Shown: positions 42,022 to 50,874 of the stretch, in pieces
How positions within the stretch are numbered: the stretch's first letter is position 1
Layout: each line of letters begins with the position of its first letter
Assembly: GCF_042650645.1 (NCBI RefSeq)
Contig: NZ_JBHSBI010000030.1
Coordinates: 62,001 to 126,000 of the forward strand
Source: Nonomuraea purpurea
Lineage (GTDB): Bacteria > Actinomycetota > Actinomycetes > Streptosporangiales > Streptosporangiaceae
Direction: 5' to 3'
Length of the DNA stretch: 64,000 bases
The notes under the pieces: generated by a model
Database searches by the model: none
Told to the model about the DNA's origin: nothing
What the model saw: the letters and a program-made list of their open reading frames with translations, nothing else
Position numbers and translations under genes: made by a program

Positions 42022-44664
42022 TCAGGAGTCTGAGACGATTTCCACGTAACCCTCAGTGCCGTTGATCCGGATGAGCTGGCCGTCCTTGATGCGCCTGGTC
42101 GCGTTCTCGACCCCGACGACCGCGGGCAGGCCGTACTCGCGGGCGACCACGGCCCCGTGCGTCATCACTCCGCCGACCTCCATCACGACACCCTTGACGG
42201 AGATGAACAGCGGCGACCAGCTCGGGTCGGTGAAGACGGTGACCAGGATGTCGCCCTCCTCGACGTGGGCGTCCTCCATGTTGAGGATGACCCGCGCGCG
42301 CCCCTCGGCGATGCCGGAGGAGACCGCGATGCCGGCCATGGCGCCCTCCGGCAGGGTGCCGGCGTCGTACTCGCCGGAGATGACCTCGCCCTCGGAGGTG
42401 ATCACGCGCGGTGGCGTGAGGCGCTGGAAGGTCTCGTGGGCCTCCCTGCGCTGGGTGATGATCGAGTAGTCGAGCGCGCCGGTGTTGACGGCCTGCCTGA
42501 ACTCCTCGAGGGACAGAAAGTACACGTCCTCCGGCGCCCGGATCACGCCCTGCGCGGCCAGCTTGGCCGCCTCAGCCATCAGGGCCTGCTTGTAGATCTC
42601 GTACCGCAGCAGCAGCGAGTGCTTGGAGTACTCGCGGTAGCCGATGAAGTGCCGGATCAGGCTCATCTGCTTGGCCGCCTTCTTCGCCTTGCGGCCCCCG
42701 GCCTTGCTCCTGACCTGGCCGAGCAGGTTCTGGATGGTCAGCTCGGCCTCCGCGCGGCCCCGTTCGGCCTTGCGGGCGCGCTCTCCCGGCGGGAAGTTCC
42801 TGATGTTGGACAGGATGAGCGGGACGAGCTGGGTCGGGTCCTCGCTCCACCGCGTCCTGGTGATGTCGATGTCGCCGCCGCAGTGGCCGCCGTACCTGGC
42901 CAGGTAGGCGTGCAGTGCCGCGGCGACCGCGTCACCGCCCTCGACCTGGGCGAGCCCGCTGAAGAACGTCTCGCGCTCGGCCCCCTCCAGGTAGCGGGCG
43001 ACGGCGGGGTGCGCGCGCACCACGTCGGACACCTCCAGCAGGTCGAGCCCCATCGCGGCCACGACGTTGTGGTCGGCGGACTGGGCGATGGCGTCGGCGG
43101 CGTTCTGGATGCCGAGCCAGGCCTTCATGCGCTTGTTGACCCAGTTCACCGACTGGATGCCGAGAAAGGCCGCCGCCACGCTGCGCGGGTCGAAGGTGAG
43201 CTCGGCCAGCACGTCGTGGTCGGCGATGATGTACGCGAACAGCTCGTCGCCGCTCTTGCCCACGATGCCCCGCCGCAGCTCCTCGACCGTGGCCTCGGTG
43301 TGGGCGATGAGCTCGGGCACGACGTTGGGGTCGTCCTCGCGGGAGAGTTTGAGGTACTGGCGGGCCATCGGCAGGACGCCGCCCTCGCCGAAGTCCAGCA
43401 TCGAGGTCTTCCCCCGTGCCAGGTCGGCGATGAAGTCCTTCTTCTTCAGCACCTGGCGCAGGGCGTTGGCCATCAGCACGTCGACCTGGCCGAGGCTCTT
43501 GAGCGTGGCGACCCTGGCCCAGGAGGAGCTGAGCTCGGCCGACACATCCTTGTAGAAGCGGTCGCCCGCCACGACGCCTGCCGTGCGGCCCAGCTTGTCG
43601 TGCAGCAGGGCGAAGAGCGACAGGCCGAGCGGCGCGAACGCGTCGGTCATCATCTGCCGGTGGCCGTAGGAGATGTAGACGTGGTTCTTGCCGTCGTGGG
43701 CGGGCGGTACCGGGTAGAGCGTGGTGATGGGGCGGCTCTGCAACACGGAGAAGGTGCCCTCGCACAGACCCCACTCGATGTCCTGAGGGCGCCCGTAGTG
43801 GGCCTCGATCCGCCGGCCCAGCCTTTCGAGCAGCAGGATCTGCTCGTCGTCGAGGGTCTGGGCGTGCCTGCGGAGGCCCTCGACGGGCCGCTCCAGGGTG
43901 CCGCCGCCGGGTGCGGCGTACAGCTCCATGGTCTGCTCGACGATCTTCTTGTCGATGATCCGCCCGTCCCTGACCCGGTAGTTGTCGGCGTTGACCAGGC
44001 CGGACACGAACGCCTCGCCCAGCCCGAAGCCGGCGTCGATGGACAGGACCTTCCTGTTGGAGCTGACCGGGTCGGCGGTGAACATGATGCCCGCCGCCTC
44101 GGGGAAGACCATCCGCTGCACGACCACCGACAGCCGTACCGCGTGGTGGTCGAAGCCGTTCTGGATGCGGTAGGCCACCGCGCGGTCGGTGAACAGCGAC
44201 GCCCAGCACCGCCGGACCCCGTCGATGACCGCCTGCGCCCCCCGCACGTTCAGGTAGGTGTCCTGCTGCCCGGCGAACGAGCTGGACGGCAGGTCCTCGG
44301 CGGTGGCGCTGGACCGCACGGCGTACGGCACGTCGTCGTCGCCGAGCCCGGCCAGGTGGGTGGTGATGTCGCGGCGGATCTCCTCGGGCACGGCCAGGGC
44401 CTCGATCGCGGCGCGCAGCCGGGCGGCGGCCTCGGCGATGCCGGCCCGGTCGTCGGCGCGCAGCCCGGCCAGGCCGTCGATCAGCGGGCCGACCGCGGGG
44501 TCGCGCTCCACCACGGCGAGATACGCCTGCGTGGTCACGCAGAACCCGCCCGGCACGTCGACCCCCTCGATCGACGACAGTTCGCCCAGGTTGGCGCCCT
44601 TCCCGCCGACGAGGGCGATCCGGGTCTTGTCGATGTCGTGGAAACCGAGTACGTACGCACTCAT
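42022..44664 (-). CDS. rph: Rifampin phosphotransferase (RPH), PEP-synthase-like
   Basis: 880 residues, the length of RPH enzymes. The ATP-grasp N-terminus has ALVGGKGANLGELSSIEGVDVPGGFCVTTQAY, YAVRSSATAEDLPSSSFAGQQDTYLNV and VQRMVFPEAAGIMFTADPVSSNR. A central rifamycin-binding-like domain of about 390 residues follows. The C-terminal swivelling domain has VMTHGAVVAREYGLPAVVG, with the catalytic His near residue 836. RPH transfers the beta-phosphate of ATP to the ansa-chain hydroxyl of rifamycins, releasing AMP and phosphate, and gives resistance. A general PEP synthase is the alternative, but the central domain and the lack of a PEP-synthase C-terminal barrel favour RPH. It is divergent from a P450 operon across twin operators. 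I did not see the known rifamycin-associated element in the promoter. Confidence 0.88.
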   Translation of the reverse strand: MSAYVLGFHDIDKTRIALVGGKGANLGELSSIEGVDVPGGFCVTTQAYLAVVERDPAVGPLIDGLAGLRADDRAGIAEAAARLRAAIEALAVPEEIRRDITTHLAGLGDDDVPYAVRSSATAEDLPSSSFAGQQDTYLNVRGAQAVIDGVRRCWASLFTDRAVAYRIQNGFDHHAVRLSVVVQRMVFPEAAGIMFTADPVSSNRKVLSIDAGFGLGEAFVSGLVNADNYRVRDGRIIDKKIVEQTMELYAAPGGGTLERPVEGLRRHAQTLDDEQILLLERLGRRIEAHYGRPQDIEWGLCEGTFSVLQSRPITTLYPVPPAHDGKNHVYISYGHRQMMTDAFAPLGLSLFALLHDKLGRTAGVVAGDRFYKDVSAELSSSWARVATLKSLGQVDVLMANALRQVLKKKDFIADLARGKTSMLDFGEGGVLPMARQYLKLSREDDPNVVPELIAHTEATVEELRRGIVGKSGDELFAYIIADHDVLAELTFDPRSVAAAFLGIQSVNWVNKRMKAWLGIQNAADAIAQSADHNVVAAMGLDLLEVSDVVRAHPAVARYLEGAERETFFSGLAQVEGGDAVAAALHAYLARYGGHCGGDIDITRTRWSEDPTQLVPLILSNIRNFPPGERARKAERGRAEAELTIQNLLGQVRSKAGGRKAKKAAKQMSLIRHFIGYREYSKHSLLLRYEIYKQALMAEAAKLAAQGVIRAPEDVYFLSLEEFRQAVNTGALDYSIITQRREAHETFQRLTPPRVITSEGEVISGEYDAGTLPEGAMAGIAVSSGIAEGRARVILNMEDAHVEEGDILVTVFTDPSWSPLFISVKGVVMEVGGVMTHGAVVAREYGLPAVVGVENATRRIKDGQLIRINGTEGYVEIVSDS

Positions 44665-44773
44665 GGCTGAATCCCGTCTGTGTCGTGACTGACCTGCACG
44701 TCTTCGACCGAGGGCCGGTCCTGCGGACGTAGCGCGGTGTGCGGGGCGGGGGGTTCCGTGTCCCGTCCACTTA

Positions 44774-44796
44774 CAATACAGTACAGCTCTGAATCG
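44774..44796. promoter_or_regulatory. TetR-type operator copy 1 (imperfect)
   Basis: CAATACAG, seven bases, then CTGAATCG, which matches the ideal CTGTATTG at six of eight positions. It lies nearer the rph gene. Its centre is 35 bases from copy 2. Confidence 0.6.
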
Positions 44797-44808
44797 AAAT
44801 AGGGGTTT

Positions 44809-44831
44809 CAATACAGACTTGTACTGTATTG
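44809..44831. promoter_or_regulatory. TetR-type operator copy 2 (perfect)
   Basis: CAATACAG-N7-CTGTATTG, perfect eight-base arms, ending 8 bases before ATG 44840 of the P450 gene, where a bound repressor would block transcription. The TetR gene that ends this operon (47454-48050) is the natural binder. Together with copy 1 it could control both directions. Confidence 0.7.
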
Positions 44832-44839
44832 TAAGCCTC

Positions 44840-46030
44840 ATGACAGATCCCACGCCCGCGGCGGCGTCCTTCCCCCTCGACCGCCCCAACCCGTTCGACC
44901 CCTCGGTCGAGCTGGGCCGCCTGCGAGAGGAAGAGCCGGTCAGCCGCCTGGCCTACCCCGACGGGCACGTCGGGTGGCTGGTGACCAGCCACAGCCTGAT
45001 CCGCGCCGTCCTGGCCGACGAGCGCTTCAGCTCCAGGGCCGAGATCAAGCACACCCCGGTCGCACGCGCGAGCATGTCGGACGAGCCGCGTCCCGCGCCG
45101 CCGGGGTTCTTCGTCGCCAACGACCCGCCCGAGCACACCCGCTACCGGCACCTGCTCACCGGCCAGTTCACGGTCCGGCGCATGCGCGAACTGACCCCGC
45201 TCATCCAGCAGTTCACGCACACGTGTCTGGAGGAGATGGCCTGGCAGGGGCCGCCGATGGACCTGGTGCAGGCGTTCGCGCTGCCGCTGCCCTCGCTGGT
45301 GATCTGCGAGCTGCTCGGCGTCCCGTACGAGGACCGCGCGGAGTTCCAGCGGCACTCGGCGTCGCTGGCGCGGGTGGGGGCCTCCCACGAGGAGACCGTC
45401 GCCGCCTACACGGCGCTGACCTCGTTCATGCGCGAGCTCGTGCTGGCCAAGCGCGCCCGCCCCGCCGACGACCTGATCAGCGGCCTGACCGGCAGCGACC
45501 TCACCGACGAGGAGCTGACCAACATCGGGTTCATGCTGCTCGGCGCCGGCCACGAGACCACCGCGAACATGATCGCCCTGGGTACCTTCGCGCTGCTGAG
45601 CAACCCCGACCAGATCGCGGTGATGCGCAAGGAGCCGGAGCGGGCGGTCGAGGAACTGCTGCGGTACCTGAGCGTCGTGCCGTTCACCGTGCGGACCGCG
45701 CTGGAGGACGTCGAACTGGCGGGGCGGCACATCAAGGCCGGCGAGTCCGTCACCGTCTCGATCGCGGCGGGCAACCGCGACCCGGAGCGGTTCGCCGACC
45801 CGGACACCCTCGACCTGCTGCGCTCGGCCAGCAGTCAGATCGCCTTCGGCCACGGCATCCACCAGTGCCTCGGCCAGCAGCTGGCCCGCATCGAGATGCA
45901 GATCGCCTATCCCGCGCTGTTCGACAGGTTCCCCTCGCTGCGCCTGGACGTCCCGTCGGAGGAGGTGCCCCTGCGCGCCGACATGCTCATCCACGGCGTG
46001 CACCGGCTCCCGGTGACGTGGGACATCTAG
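44840..46030 (+). CDS. Cytochrome P450, CYP105/CYP107-like, with dedicated redox partners
   Basis: 396 residues. Motifs: WxxxR-like helix C FVANDPPEHTRYRHLLTGQFT, I-helix FMLLGAGHETTANMIALG, ExxR in RAVEELLRYLSV, and heme loop AFGHGIHQCLGQQLARIEMQ. A typical soluble class I bacterial P450 that takes electrons from ferredoxin and hydroxylates or epoxidises small molecules. The start codon ATG 44840 follows an operator and has no ribosome site, so a leaderless or near-leaderless transcript is possible. Ferredoxin, reductase and TetR genes follow in the same operon. Divergent rph suggests that the substrate or inducer may be a rifamycin or another antibiotic (inference). Confidence 0.95.
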   Translation: MTDPTPAAASFPLDRPNPFDPSVELGRLREEEPVSRLAYPDGHVGWLVTSHSLIRAVLADERFSSRAEIKHTPVARASMSDEPRPAPPGFFVANDPPEHTRYRHLLTGQFTVRRMRELTPLIQQFTHTCLEEMAWQGPPMDLVQAFALPLPSLVICELLGVPYEDRAEFQRHSASLARVGASHEETVAAYTALTSFMRELVLAKRARPADDLISGLTGSDLTDEELTNIGFMLLGAGHETTANMIALGTFALLSNPDQIAVMRKEPERAVEELLRYLSVVPFTVRTALEDVELAGRHIKAGESVTVSIAAGNRDPERFADPDTLDLLRSASSQIAFGHGIHQCLGQQLARIEMQIAYPALFDRFPSLRLDVPSEEVPLRADMLIHGVHRLPVTWDI

Positions 46031-46052
46031 TACCGACATGACAGGAGATTTC

Positions 46053-46253
46053 ATGGAAGTGACCGTCGACCAGGTCAAGTGCGTCGGCGCCGGGCAGTGC
46101 GTGCTCGTCGCGCCCGAGGTGTTCGACCAGCGCGAGGAGGACGGACTCGTCACCCTGCTCGATCCGGCGCCGGGCGACCACCTGCGCGCGGCCGTCGACG
46201 AAGCCGCCGCGCTCTGCCCGGCCGCGGCCATCCGCCTGGAAGGGCCGCGGTGA
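46053..46253 (+). CDS. [3Fe-4S] ferredoxin partner of the P450
   Basis: 66 residues: MEVTVDQVKCVGAGQCVLVAPEVFDQ at the start and AALCPAAAIRL at the end. The three cysteines (C-x5-C and a distant C-P) are the pattern of [3Fe-4S] ferredoxins that serve actinomycete P450s. AGGAG lies 6 bases before ATG 46053. The stop overlaps the GTG of the reductase gene. It would pass electrons from the reductase to the P450 just upstream. Confidence 0.93.
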   Translation: MEVTVDQVKCVGAGQCVLVAPEVFDQREEDGLVTLLDPAPGDHLRAAVDEAAALCPAAAIRLEGPR

Positions 46254-47410
46254 GCACGCAGGTGCTCGTCGTCGGCGCCTCGGTCGGCGGCCTCACGGTG
46301 GCCGAGGCGCTGCGCCGCAAGGGGCACGCCGGGCCGATCACGCTGGTGGGCGCCGAGCCGCACCCGCCCTACGACCGGCCGCCGCTGTCGAAGGAGATCC
46401 TGGCCGGCGACTGGCCGGACGAGCGCGCCTTCCTGCGGGACCGGGCGCAGCTCGACGCGCTCGGAGCGGAGTTCGTCCTCGGCCGCCGCGCCGAACGGCT
46501 CGACGCCGAGGCGCGCAAGATCGAACTCGACGACGGGCGCACGCTGTCCTACGACACGCTCGTGATAGCCACCGGGCTGGTCCCGCGGCGGCTGTCGTTC
46601 CAGGGCGGCCTCGGCGGCGTGCACACCCTGCGCACCCTCGACCAGGCGCGCGCCCTGCGCGCGCACCTGCTGACCGCGCTGAACGTCGCGGTCATCGGAG
46701 CCGGCGTGCTCGGCTGCGAGATCGCCGCCACCGCGCGCGAGCTCGGCCTGTCCGTCACGCTCGTCGACCCCGTCCCCGTGGTCATGGCCCGCCAACTCGG
46801 CGACGAACTCGGCGCCCTGGTGGCCGCGCTGCACGTGCGGCACGGGGTCCAGGTGCGCACCGGCGTGGGCGTCGCGGGGCTCGCCGGCGACGGCGGGCAC
46901 GTCAGCGGTGTCGAGCTGACCGACGGCAGCCGGGTGCCCGCCGACCTGGTGGTCGTCGCCACCGGATCGACGCCCGCCACCGGCTGGCTGGCGGGCAGCG
47001 GGCTCTCGATCGAGGACGGCGTCGTGTGCGACTCCCGCTGCCGCGCGGCGCCGGGCGTCTACGCCGTGGGCGACGTGGCCCGCTGGCACCACGAGAGGCT
47101 CGGCGGGAGTGTGCGGCTGGAGAACCGGACGAACGTCGTCCAGCAGGCGCTCGCCGTGGCCGACGCCATCATGGGCGCCGACGCGCTTTACACGCCGATC
47201 CCGTACTTCTGGACCGACCAGTACGACGTCAAGCTCCAGATCCACGGCACGATCCCGCCCGGCGCGCGCCTGCGCCCCGTGGACGGCGAGCCCGGCCAGG
47301 CCCGCTTCGCCGCCCTCGCGGAGGTGGACGGCCTCGCCGTGGCGGCCATCGGCTGGAACCATCCCCGCGGCGTCATGGCGGCCCGGCGACGCCTCGCCCC
47401 GCAGTCATGA
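46250..47410 (+). CDS. FAD-dependent ferredoxin reductase
   Basis: 386 residues of the putidaredoxin-reductase type. FAD-binding VLVVGASVGGLTVAEALR, PPYDRPPLSKEIL, LVIATG, NAD-binding VAVIGAGVLGCEIAATARELG, second FAD motif VYAVGDVARW, and the C-terminal domain with YFWTDQYDVKLQIHG. It takes electrons from NADH or NADPH and reduces the ferredoxin encoded upstream. GTGA overlap at 46250 gives translational coupling. With the P450 and ferredoxin it forms a complete class I electron chain. Confidence 0.94.
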   Translation: MSTQVLVVGASVGGLTVAEALRRKGHAGPITLVGAEPHPPYDRPPLSKEILAGDWPDERAFLRDRAQLDALGAEFVLGRRAERLDAEARKIELDDGRTLSYDTLVIATGLVPRRLSFQGGLGGVHTLRTLDQARALRAHLLTALNVAVIGAGVLGCEIAATARELGLSVTLVDPVPVVMARQLGDELGALVAALHVRHGVQVRTGVGVAGLAGDGGHVSGVELTDGSRVPADLVVVATGSTPATGWLAGSGLSIEDGVVCDSRCRAAPGVYAVGDVARWHHERLGGSVRLENRTNVVQQALAVADAIMGADALYTPIPYFWTDQYDVKLQIHGTIPPGARLRPVDGEPGQARFAALAEVDGLAVAAIGWNHPRGVMAARRRLAPQS

Positions 47411-47453
47411 CCGAGCTTGTCGAGGGCATCGATAGGCCGACGAAGGAGGCCTC

Positions 47454-48050
47454 ATGACGGCCGCCGCGCCGCGGCCCCGCGGGCGTCCGCGCAGTCAGGA
47501 GGTGGACCAGGCGATCCTCGCCGCCGCGCACGACCTGCTGATCGAGCACGGGGCCGGCGTGACCAGCATCGAGAAGGTCGCCCAGCGGGCCGGGGTCACC
47601 AGGGCCACCGTGTACCGCAGGTTCCCCGACAAGACCGCCATGCTGATCCAGGCCATCGAGTCGGTGCACCGGGATCACGAGCCGGGCGCGCTGGACTGGC
47701 CCGACGTCGGCCGCATGCTCGACGACTGGGCGGCCTACCTCGGCGACCCGGCCAACCGCCGCATGCTGCGCCGCCTCTACGGCTCGGTGGACGACTATCC
47801 CGAGCTGCTGCGGACGTACAGGAACTCCCACGGTGGCCGTCGCGCGGCGGCCGAGCGCGCCGCGCTGCGCCGGTCCAAGGAACTCGGGGAGCTTCCGGCG
47901 GACCGGGACCTGGTGGTGCTGCAGGAGCTGCTCAACGGTTCCGTCCTGTACCACCTGGGCGCCTACCCCGACACCGAGGCCGTCGAGGCCGTCAGGGCCT
48001 ATCTGGCCGCCGTGCTCAGAGAGGTCGGGTATGCGCCCCTGGTGCCTTGA
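47454..48050 (+). CDS. TetR family regulator of the P450 operon
   Basis: 198 residues. Helix-turn-helix: VDQAILAAAHDLLIEHGAGVTSIEKVAQRAGVTRATVYRRFPDKTAMLIQAIESV. The C-terminal domain is of the TetR_C type (LLNGSVLYHLGAYPDTEAVEAVRAYL). AAGGAGG is ideally placed before ATG 47454. It closes the P450-ferredoxin-reductase operon and probably represses it through the two CAATACAG sites upstream of 44840, and perhaps rph as well. Confidence 0.93.
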   Translation: MTAAAPRPRGRPRSQEVDQAILAAAHDLLIEHGAGVTSIEKVAQRAGVTRATVYRRFPDKTAMLIQAIESVHRDHEPGALDWPDVGRMLDDWAAYLGDPANRRMLRRLYGSVDDYPELLRTYRNSHGGRRAAAERAALRRSKELGELPADRDLVVLQELLNGSVLYHLGAYPDTEAVEAVRAYLAAVLREVGYAPLVP

Positions 48051-48068
48051 TCGCGTCGGCAGGCGGGT

Positions 48069-48865
48069 TCAGGCGGGGAGGACGGCGAGCCAACCGGTGA
48101 GACGGTCCATGTTCCGGTAGCGGTTGAGCCCTCCGCTCATGCCGGTCCGCTCGAACTCCTCGGCATAGACGTCGAGTTCGTCCTCGCCGAGCCAGGCGGG
48201 CGACAAGCCGGAGGGAAACCGGTCGCGCATCGTCCCGCCGCGGCCCACGAACAGCGGGTTCGGAGCGCCGGGCGCCGGCATGGTGTCGGCGGACAGAGCG
48301 GCGTACAAGCCCGCCAGCCAGCCCCGGACGTCCGGTTCGATCTCCGCCTCGGCCCTGCCGGGCCGCTGGAAGTAGGAGACTTGACGTGCTCCTCGCCCCT
48401 GAAGAGGCGAGGATTCCCGTGCTGCTTACGCAGCAGTTCATGCCGCGAAGCAGCACGAGCTGTGGAACAGGATGCTTGACGCTTCACCGACCCGCCCACC
48501 GGCAAGTCTCCACGTCCTGTCACCGCCCGTCCGGCGGCCTCGTTGTACCGATGAATCCAGGAAGTGATCTCACGGCCGGCTTGGTTGTCGCTTGCCAGTT
48601 CGATCACGGAAACCTTACCGTACGTGGTTGAGACATCGCAAGCAGTTCCGGTCACTGCACGCTCGCGCCCTGGAGGGCACTCACGCGCGGGCCTACACCA
48701 TCCCGCCTGAAGGCGGGAGCACTGGCCCACATCTCGGTAGAACTCCTCGTCCCCGCCCATCCGCGCGAAGCCCTCGCTGGGCCGCGGCCCACCGGGCGGC
48801 GTGTAGGGAACGCTCAGCAGTCCGACCGCGCGGAAGACGTCCGGCCGGCCGGGGTGGAAACCAGC
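48069..48865 (-). pseudogene. Epoxide hydrolase (alpha/beta-hydrolase) gene, 5'-truncated and split by an IS remnant
   Basis: Two blocks read in one frame once 48381-48736 is removed. Block 1 (about 48865-48737): AGFHPGRPDVFRAVGLLSVPY, TPPGGPRPSEGFARMGGDEEFY. Block 2 (48380-48069): VSYFQRPGRAEAEIEPDVRG, ADTMPAPGAPNPLFVGRGG and the C-terminal end RYRNMDRLTGWLAVLPA. These are the second-half landmarks of the epoxide hydrolase type of alpha/beta hydrolase. The first 110-130 residues, including the nucleophile elbow, are missing and a stop precedes block 1, so the gene is dead. The junction is exact: codons GAG GAG TTC TAC join GTC TCC TAC TTC without loss or duplication. Confidence 0.82.
48381..48736 (-). 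mobile_element. Decayed IS200/IS605-family element (356 bp) inside the epoxide hydrolase gene
   Basis: Boundaries are set by the interrupted gene. The right end (48381 side) holds a CCTCGCC/GGCGAGG hairpin (48391-48412) followed by GCACGTCAA. The left end holds CCCGCC-TGAA-GGCGGG (48702-48717). Imperfect subterminal hairpins with no target duplication are the hallmark of IS200/IS605 ends. The inside still encodes a scrap resembling the Arg/Lys-rich tail of TnpB (AVTGRGDLPVGGSVKRQAS) on the minus strand, close to the right end as expected. Most of tnpB is gone, so mobility would depend on a transposase from elsewhere. Confidence 0.68.
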
Positions 48866-49132
48866 CGGTGTGTGACATCCATGGTGTGGGGAGGCATTCT
48901 ATTCTCCGCGTCTGTTGGTACGTCGCAGCGGCCACTGGCCGGTGCGGGGGATCGCGGGCCGTAGGACGCAGGCGGCAATCATGCCGGTGCGGTGGAGGCG
49001 TCCGCAAAACGCTGTTGCCGTTCCGGCAAAGCCTGCTCCGGCTGGGACGCTTCCCCGACACGGCCGTGAAGGCGAATGGGGCTTGCGCCGAACTACTCAT
49101 GTCCTGACGTAAGCCCTCAAAGGATCTGCCGT

Positions 49133-49720
49133 ATGACGGCTCCACCCCAAGACTCGGCGCCCGCCGTCGAGATGAGCGACGCCTCGTTGATCGAGCAGTC
49201 GCGACGTCACCCCGAACGGTTCGGCGCCCTGTTCGACCGCTACTTCGATGACATCCACCGCTACGTGCGCCTGCGCCTCGACGAGTCGATCGCCGACGAC
49301 CTGGCCGCCGAGACGTTCCTGCGGGCCTTTCGCGCCCGCGAACGGTACGACACCGCCCGTCCCAGCGCCCGCGCCTGGCTGTACGGGATCGCCTCCAACC
49401 TGGTCGCCGACCACACGCGTACCGAGGCACGCCGCTACCGGGCTCTGGCCAGGAGCGAGCCGCCGGCGCACGAGCCCGCCCACGACGACCGGGTCGCGCA
49501 GCGGGTGTCGGCGGCCGTCATGCAGCCGCGCCTGGCCGCTGGGCTGGCGCGGCTGTCGCCGGGTGACCGCGACGTCCTGCTGCTGGTCGCCTGCGCCCAG
49601 CTCAGCTACGAGGAGGTCGCCGACGCCCTCGGCATCCCCGAGGGGACGGTCGGCTCCCGGCTCAGCCGGGCGCGCAGGAAGCTCCGCAAGCACATCGGCC
49701 CGTACGGGGAGGCACTGTGA
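49133..49720 (+). CDS. ECF-type RNA polymerase sigma factor
   Basis: 195 residues. Region 2: RYFDDIHRYVRLRLDESIADDLAAETFLRAFRARERYD; region 4: LARLSPGDRDVLLLVACAQLSYEEVADALGIPEGTVGSRLSRARRKLRKHI. AAAGGA lies 9 bases before ATG 49133. The next gene starts inside its stop (GTGA), and encodes a CU044_5270-type membrane protein that often accompanies such sigma factors and may act as its anti-sigma or sensor (inference). The target promoters are unknown. Confidence 0.94.
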   Translation: MTAPPQDSAPAVEMSDASLIEQSRRHPERFGALFDRYFDDIHRYVRLRLDESIADDLAAETFLRAFRARERYDTARPSARAWLYGIASNLVADHTRTEARRYRALARSEPPAHEPAHDDRVAQRVSAAVMQPRLAAGLARLSPGDRDVLLLVACAQLSYEEVADALGIPEGTVGSRLSRARRKLRKHIGPYGEAL

Positions 49721-50832
49721 TCGACGAACTCGACCTGCTCAAGTCCCACTATGACGACCTGCCCGGGCCTTCCTCCGAGGCCGTCGCCCGTGCCAGGAGC
49801 CTGCTGGCAGTCGAGGCGGCGGGCACGCCCGCCGAGCCCTCCCGCCACGCGTTCCGGTCGGGCGACTCCGGCCGGGGGCGGCCGCTGCGCATGGGCGGGG
49901 CACCGCGTGGCCGGTTCGCGCTCAGGGGGGCCGTCGTGGTCGGCTTGGCAGCCGCGATGACGGCCGGAGTGATCACCCTGTGGGGCGGAGCGGGGGGCGT
50001 TCCGCCGGCGAGCGCCGCCGAGTTGCTCAGGAACGCCGCCGCCGCCTCGGCCGCGACCTCCGCGCCGGGGCCTGGCCAGTTCACCTACGTCGACCGCCTC
50101 GACCGCGACTGGGCTTTGGGCATCAAGCCCGGCGGCGTCTACCAGGAGCATTCCCAGGAGGTCCGCCGCGAGGTGTGGATCCCCGCGGACGACCCCGGCA
50201 GGGCGCTGGCGCGCTCGACGTTCGGCGCGTCCGTCCCGGACGTCGACGACCCGAGCTCCGCCAGGGAAGAGGGGACGGTGGAGTATCAGCGCGCCGGGCA
50301 GTGCCATATGGACGTCCTGCGCCTCCCCGCCCGGGACGTCGCGAGCCTGCCGACCGACCCCGACCAGCTGCTGGCCCAGGTCCGCCGGGAAGCGGACGTG
50401 CTCATCAGGTCGGACAAATCGGATCAGTCGACCGAGGACATGACCGTGCGCATGGTCGAACGGACCACCATCACGAAGTTGTTCCAGCTGGCGGAGACGC
50501 CGCTGGCCGGGGCCAGGACGCGCGCGACCGTGTTCGAGGCCCTGTCGAGGCTGCCCAGGACGACCGTGGTCTCCGACCGCACCGACCTGGCGGGCCGGCC
50601 CGGCGTGGGCGTCTCGATCCCGTATCAGGGGCCCGACGGCTGGGAGCGGCAGGAGCTGATCTTCGATCCGAAGACGTACGCGTTCCTGGGCTGGAACATG
50701 TGGGTCCCGTTCAAGCAGCCCGGCGGGCAGGCGAAGGAGACCATGATCGGTGGCACGGCCGTCCTGGACATCAAGGTCGTCGACACCATGCCCGAGGTCC
50801 CGAAGGACGCCAAGGCGCCCATGCTCTGCTGA
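49717..50832 (+). CDS. CU044_5270 family membrane protein, partner of the sigma factor
   Basis: 371 residues. A cytoplasmic N-terminus (IDELDLLKSHYDDLPGPSSEAVARARSLL) is followed by a single membrane helix near residues 70-90 (GAVVVGLAAAMTAGVITLWGG) and a large extracellular domain. That domain contains GQFTYVDRLDRDWALG and GRPGVGVSIPYQGPDGWERQELIFDPKTYAFLGW, characteristic of the CU044_5270 family. Such genes usually follow ECF sigma genes in actinomycetes. A role as anti-sigma factor or envelope sensor is assumed, not proven. GTG 49717 overlaps the sigma stop. A 45-bp tandem repeat follows the stop. Confidence 0.88.
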   Translation: MIDELDLLKSHYDDLPGPSSEAVARARSLLAVEAAGTPAEPSRHAFRSGDSGRGRPLRMGGAPRGRFALRGAVVVGLAAAMTAGVITLWGGAGGVPPASAAELLRNAAAASAATSAPGPGQFTYVDRLDRDWALGIKPGGVYQEHSQEVRREVWIPADDPGRALARSTFGASVPDVDDPSSAREEGTVEYQRAGQCHMDVLRLPARDVASLPTDPDQLLAQVRREADVLIRSDKSDQSTEDMTVRMVERTTITKLFQLAETPLAGARTRATVFEALSRLPRTTVVSDRTDLAGRPGVGVSIPYQGPDGWERQELIFDPKTYAFLGWNMWVPFKQPGGQAKETMIGGTAVLDIKVVDTMPEVPKDAKAPMLC

Positions 50833-50874
50833 CCGTGCCGTCAGGAACCGGAGGCCGGCGGGGGCCAGACCTTC

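Larger units (their letters stand above)
44770..44835. repeat. Perfect 16-bp inverted repeat spanning the rph/P450 divergent promoter
   Basis: CTTACAATACAGTACA at 44770-44785 and its exact reverse complement TGTACTGTATTGTAAG at 44820-44835, with 34 bases between. It contains the two operator-like sites listed separately and ends 4 bases before the P450 start codon. Confidence 0.9.

Noticed and set aside
42157..44670. 837-codon open frame on the plus strand
   Set aside because: Antisense shadow of the rph gene in GC-rich DNA; no domain can be read in it.
44665..44769. Looked for a rifamycin-associated element upstream of rph
   Set aside because: No such inverted repeat was recognised; only the CAATACAG-type operators further upstream are clear.
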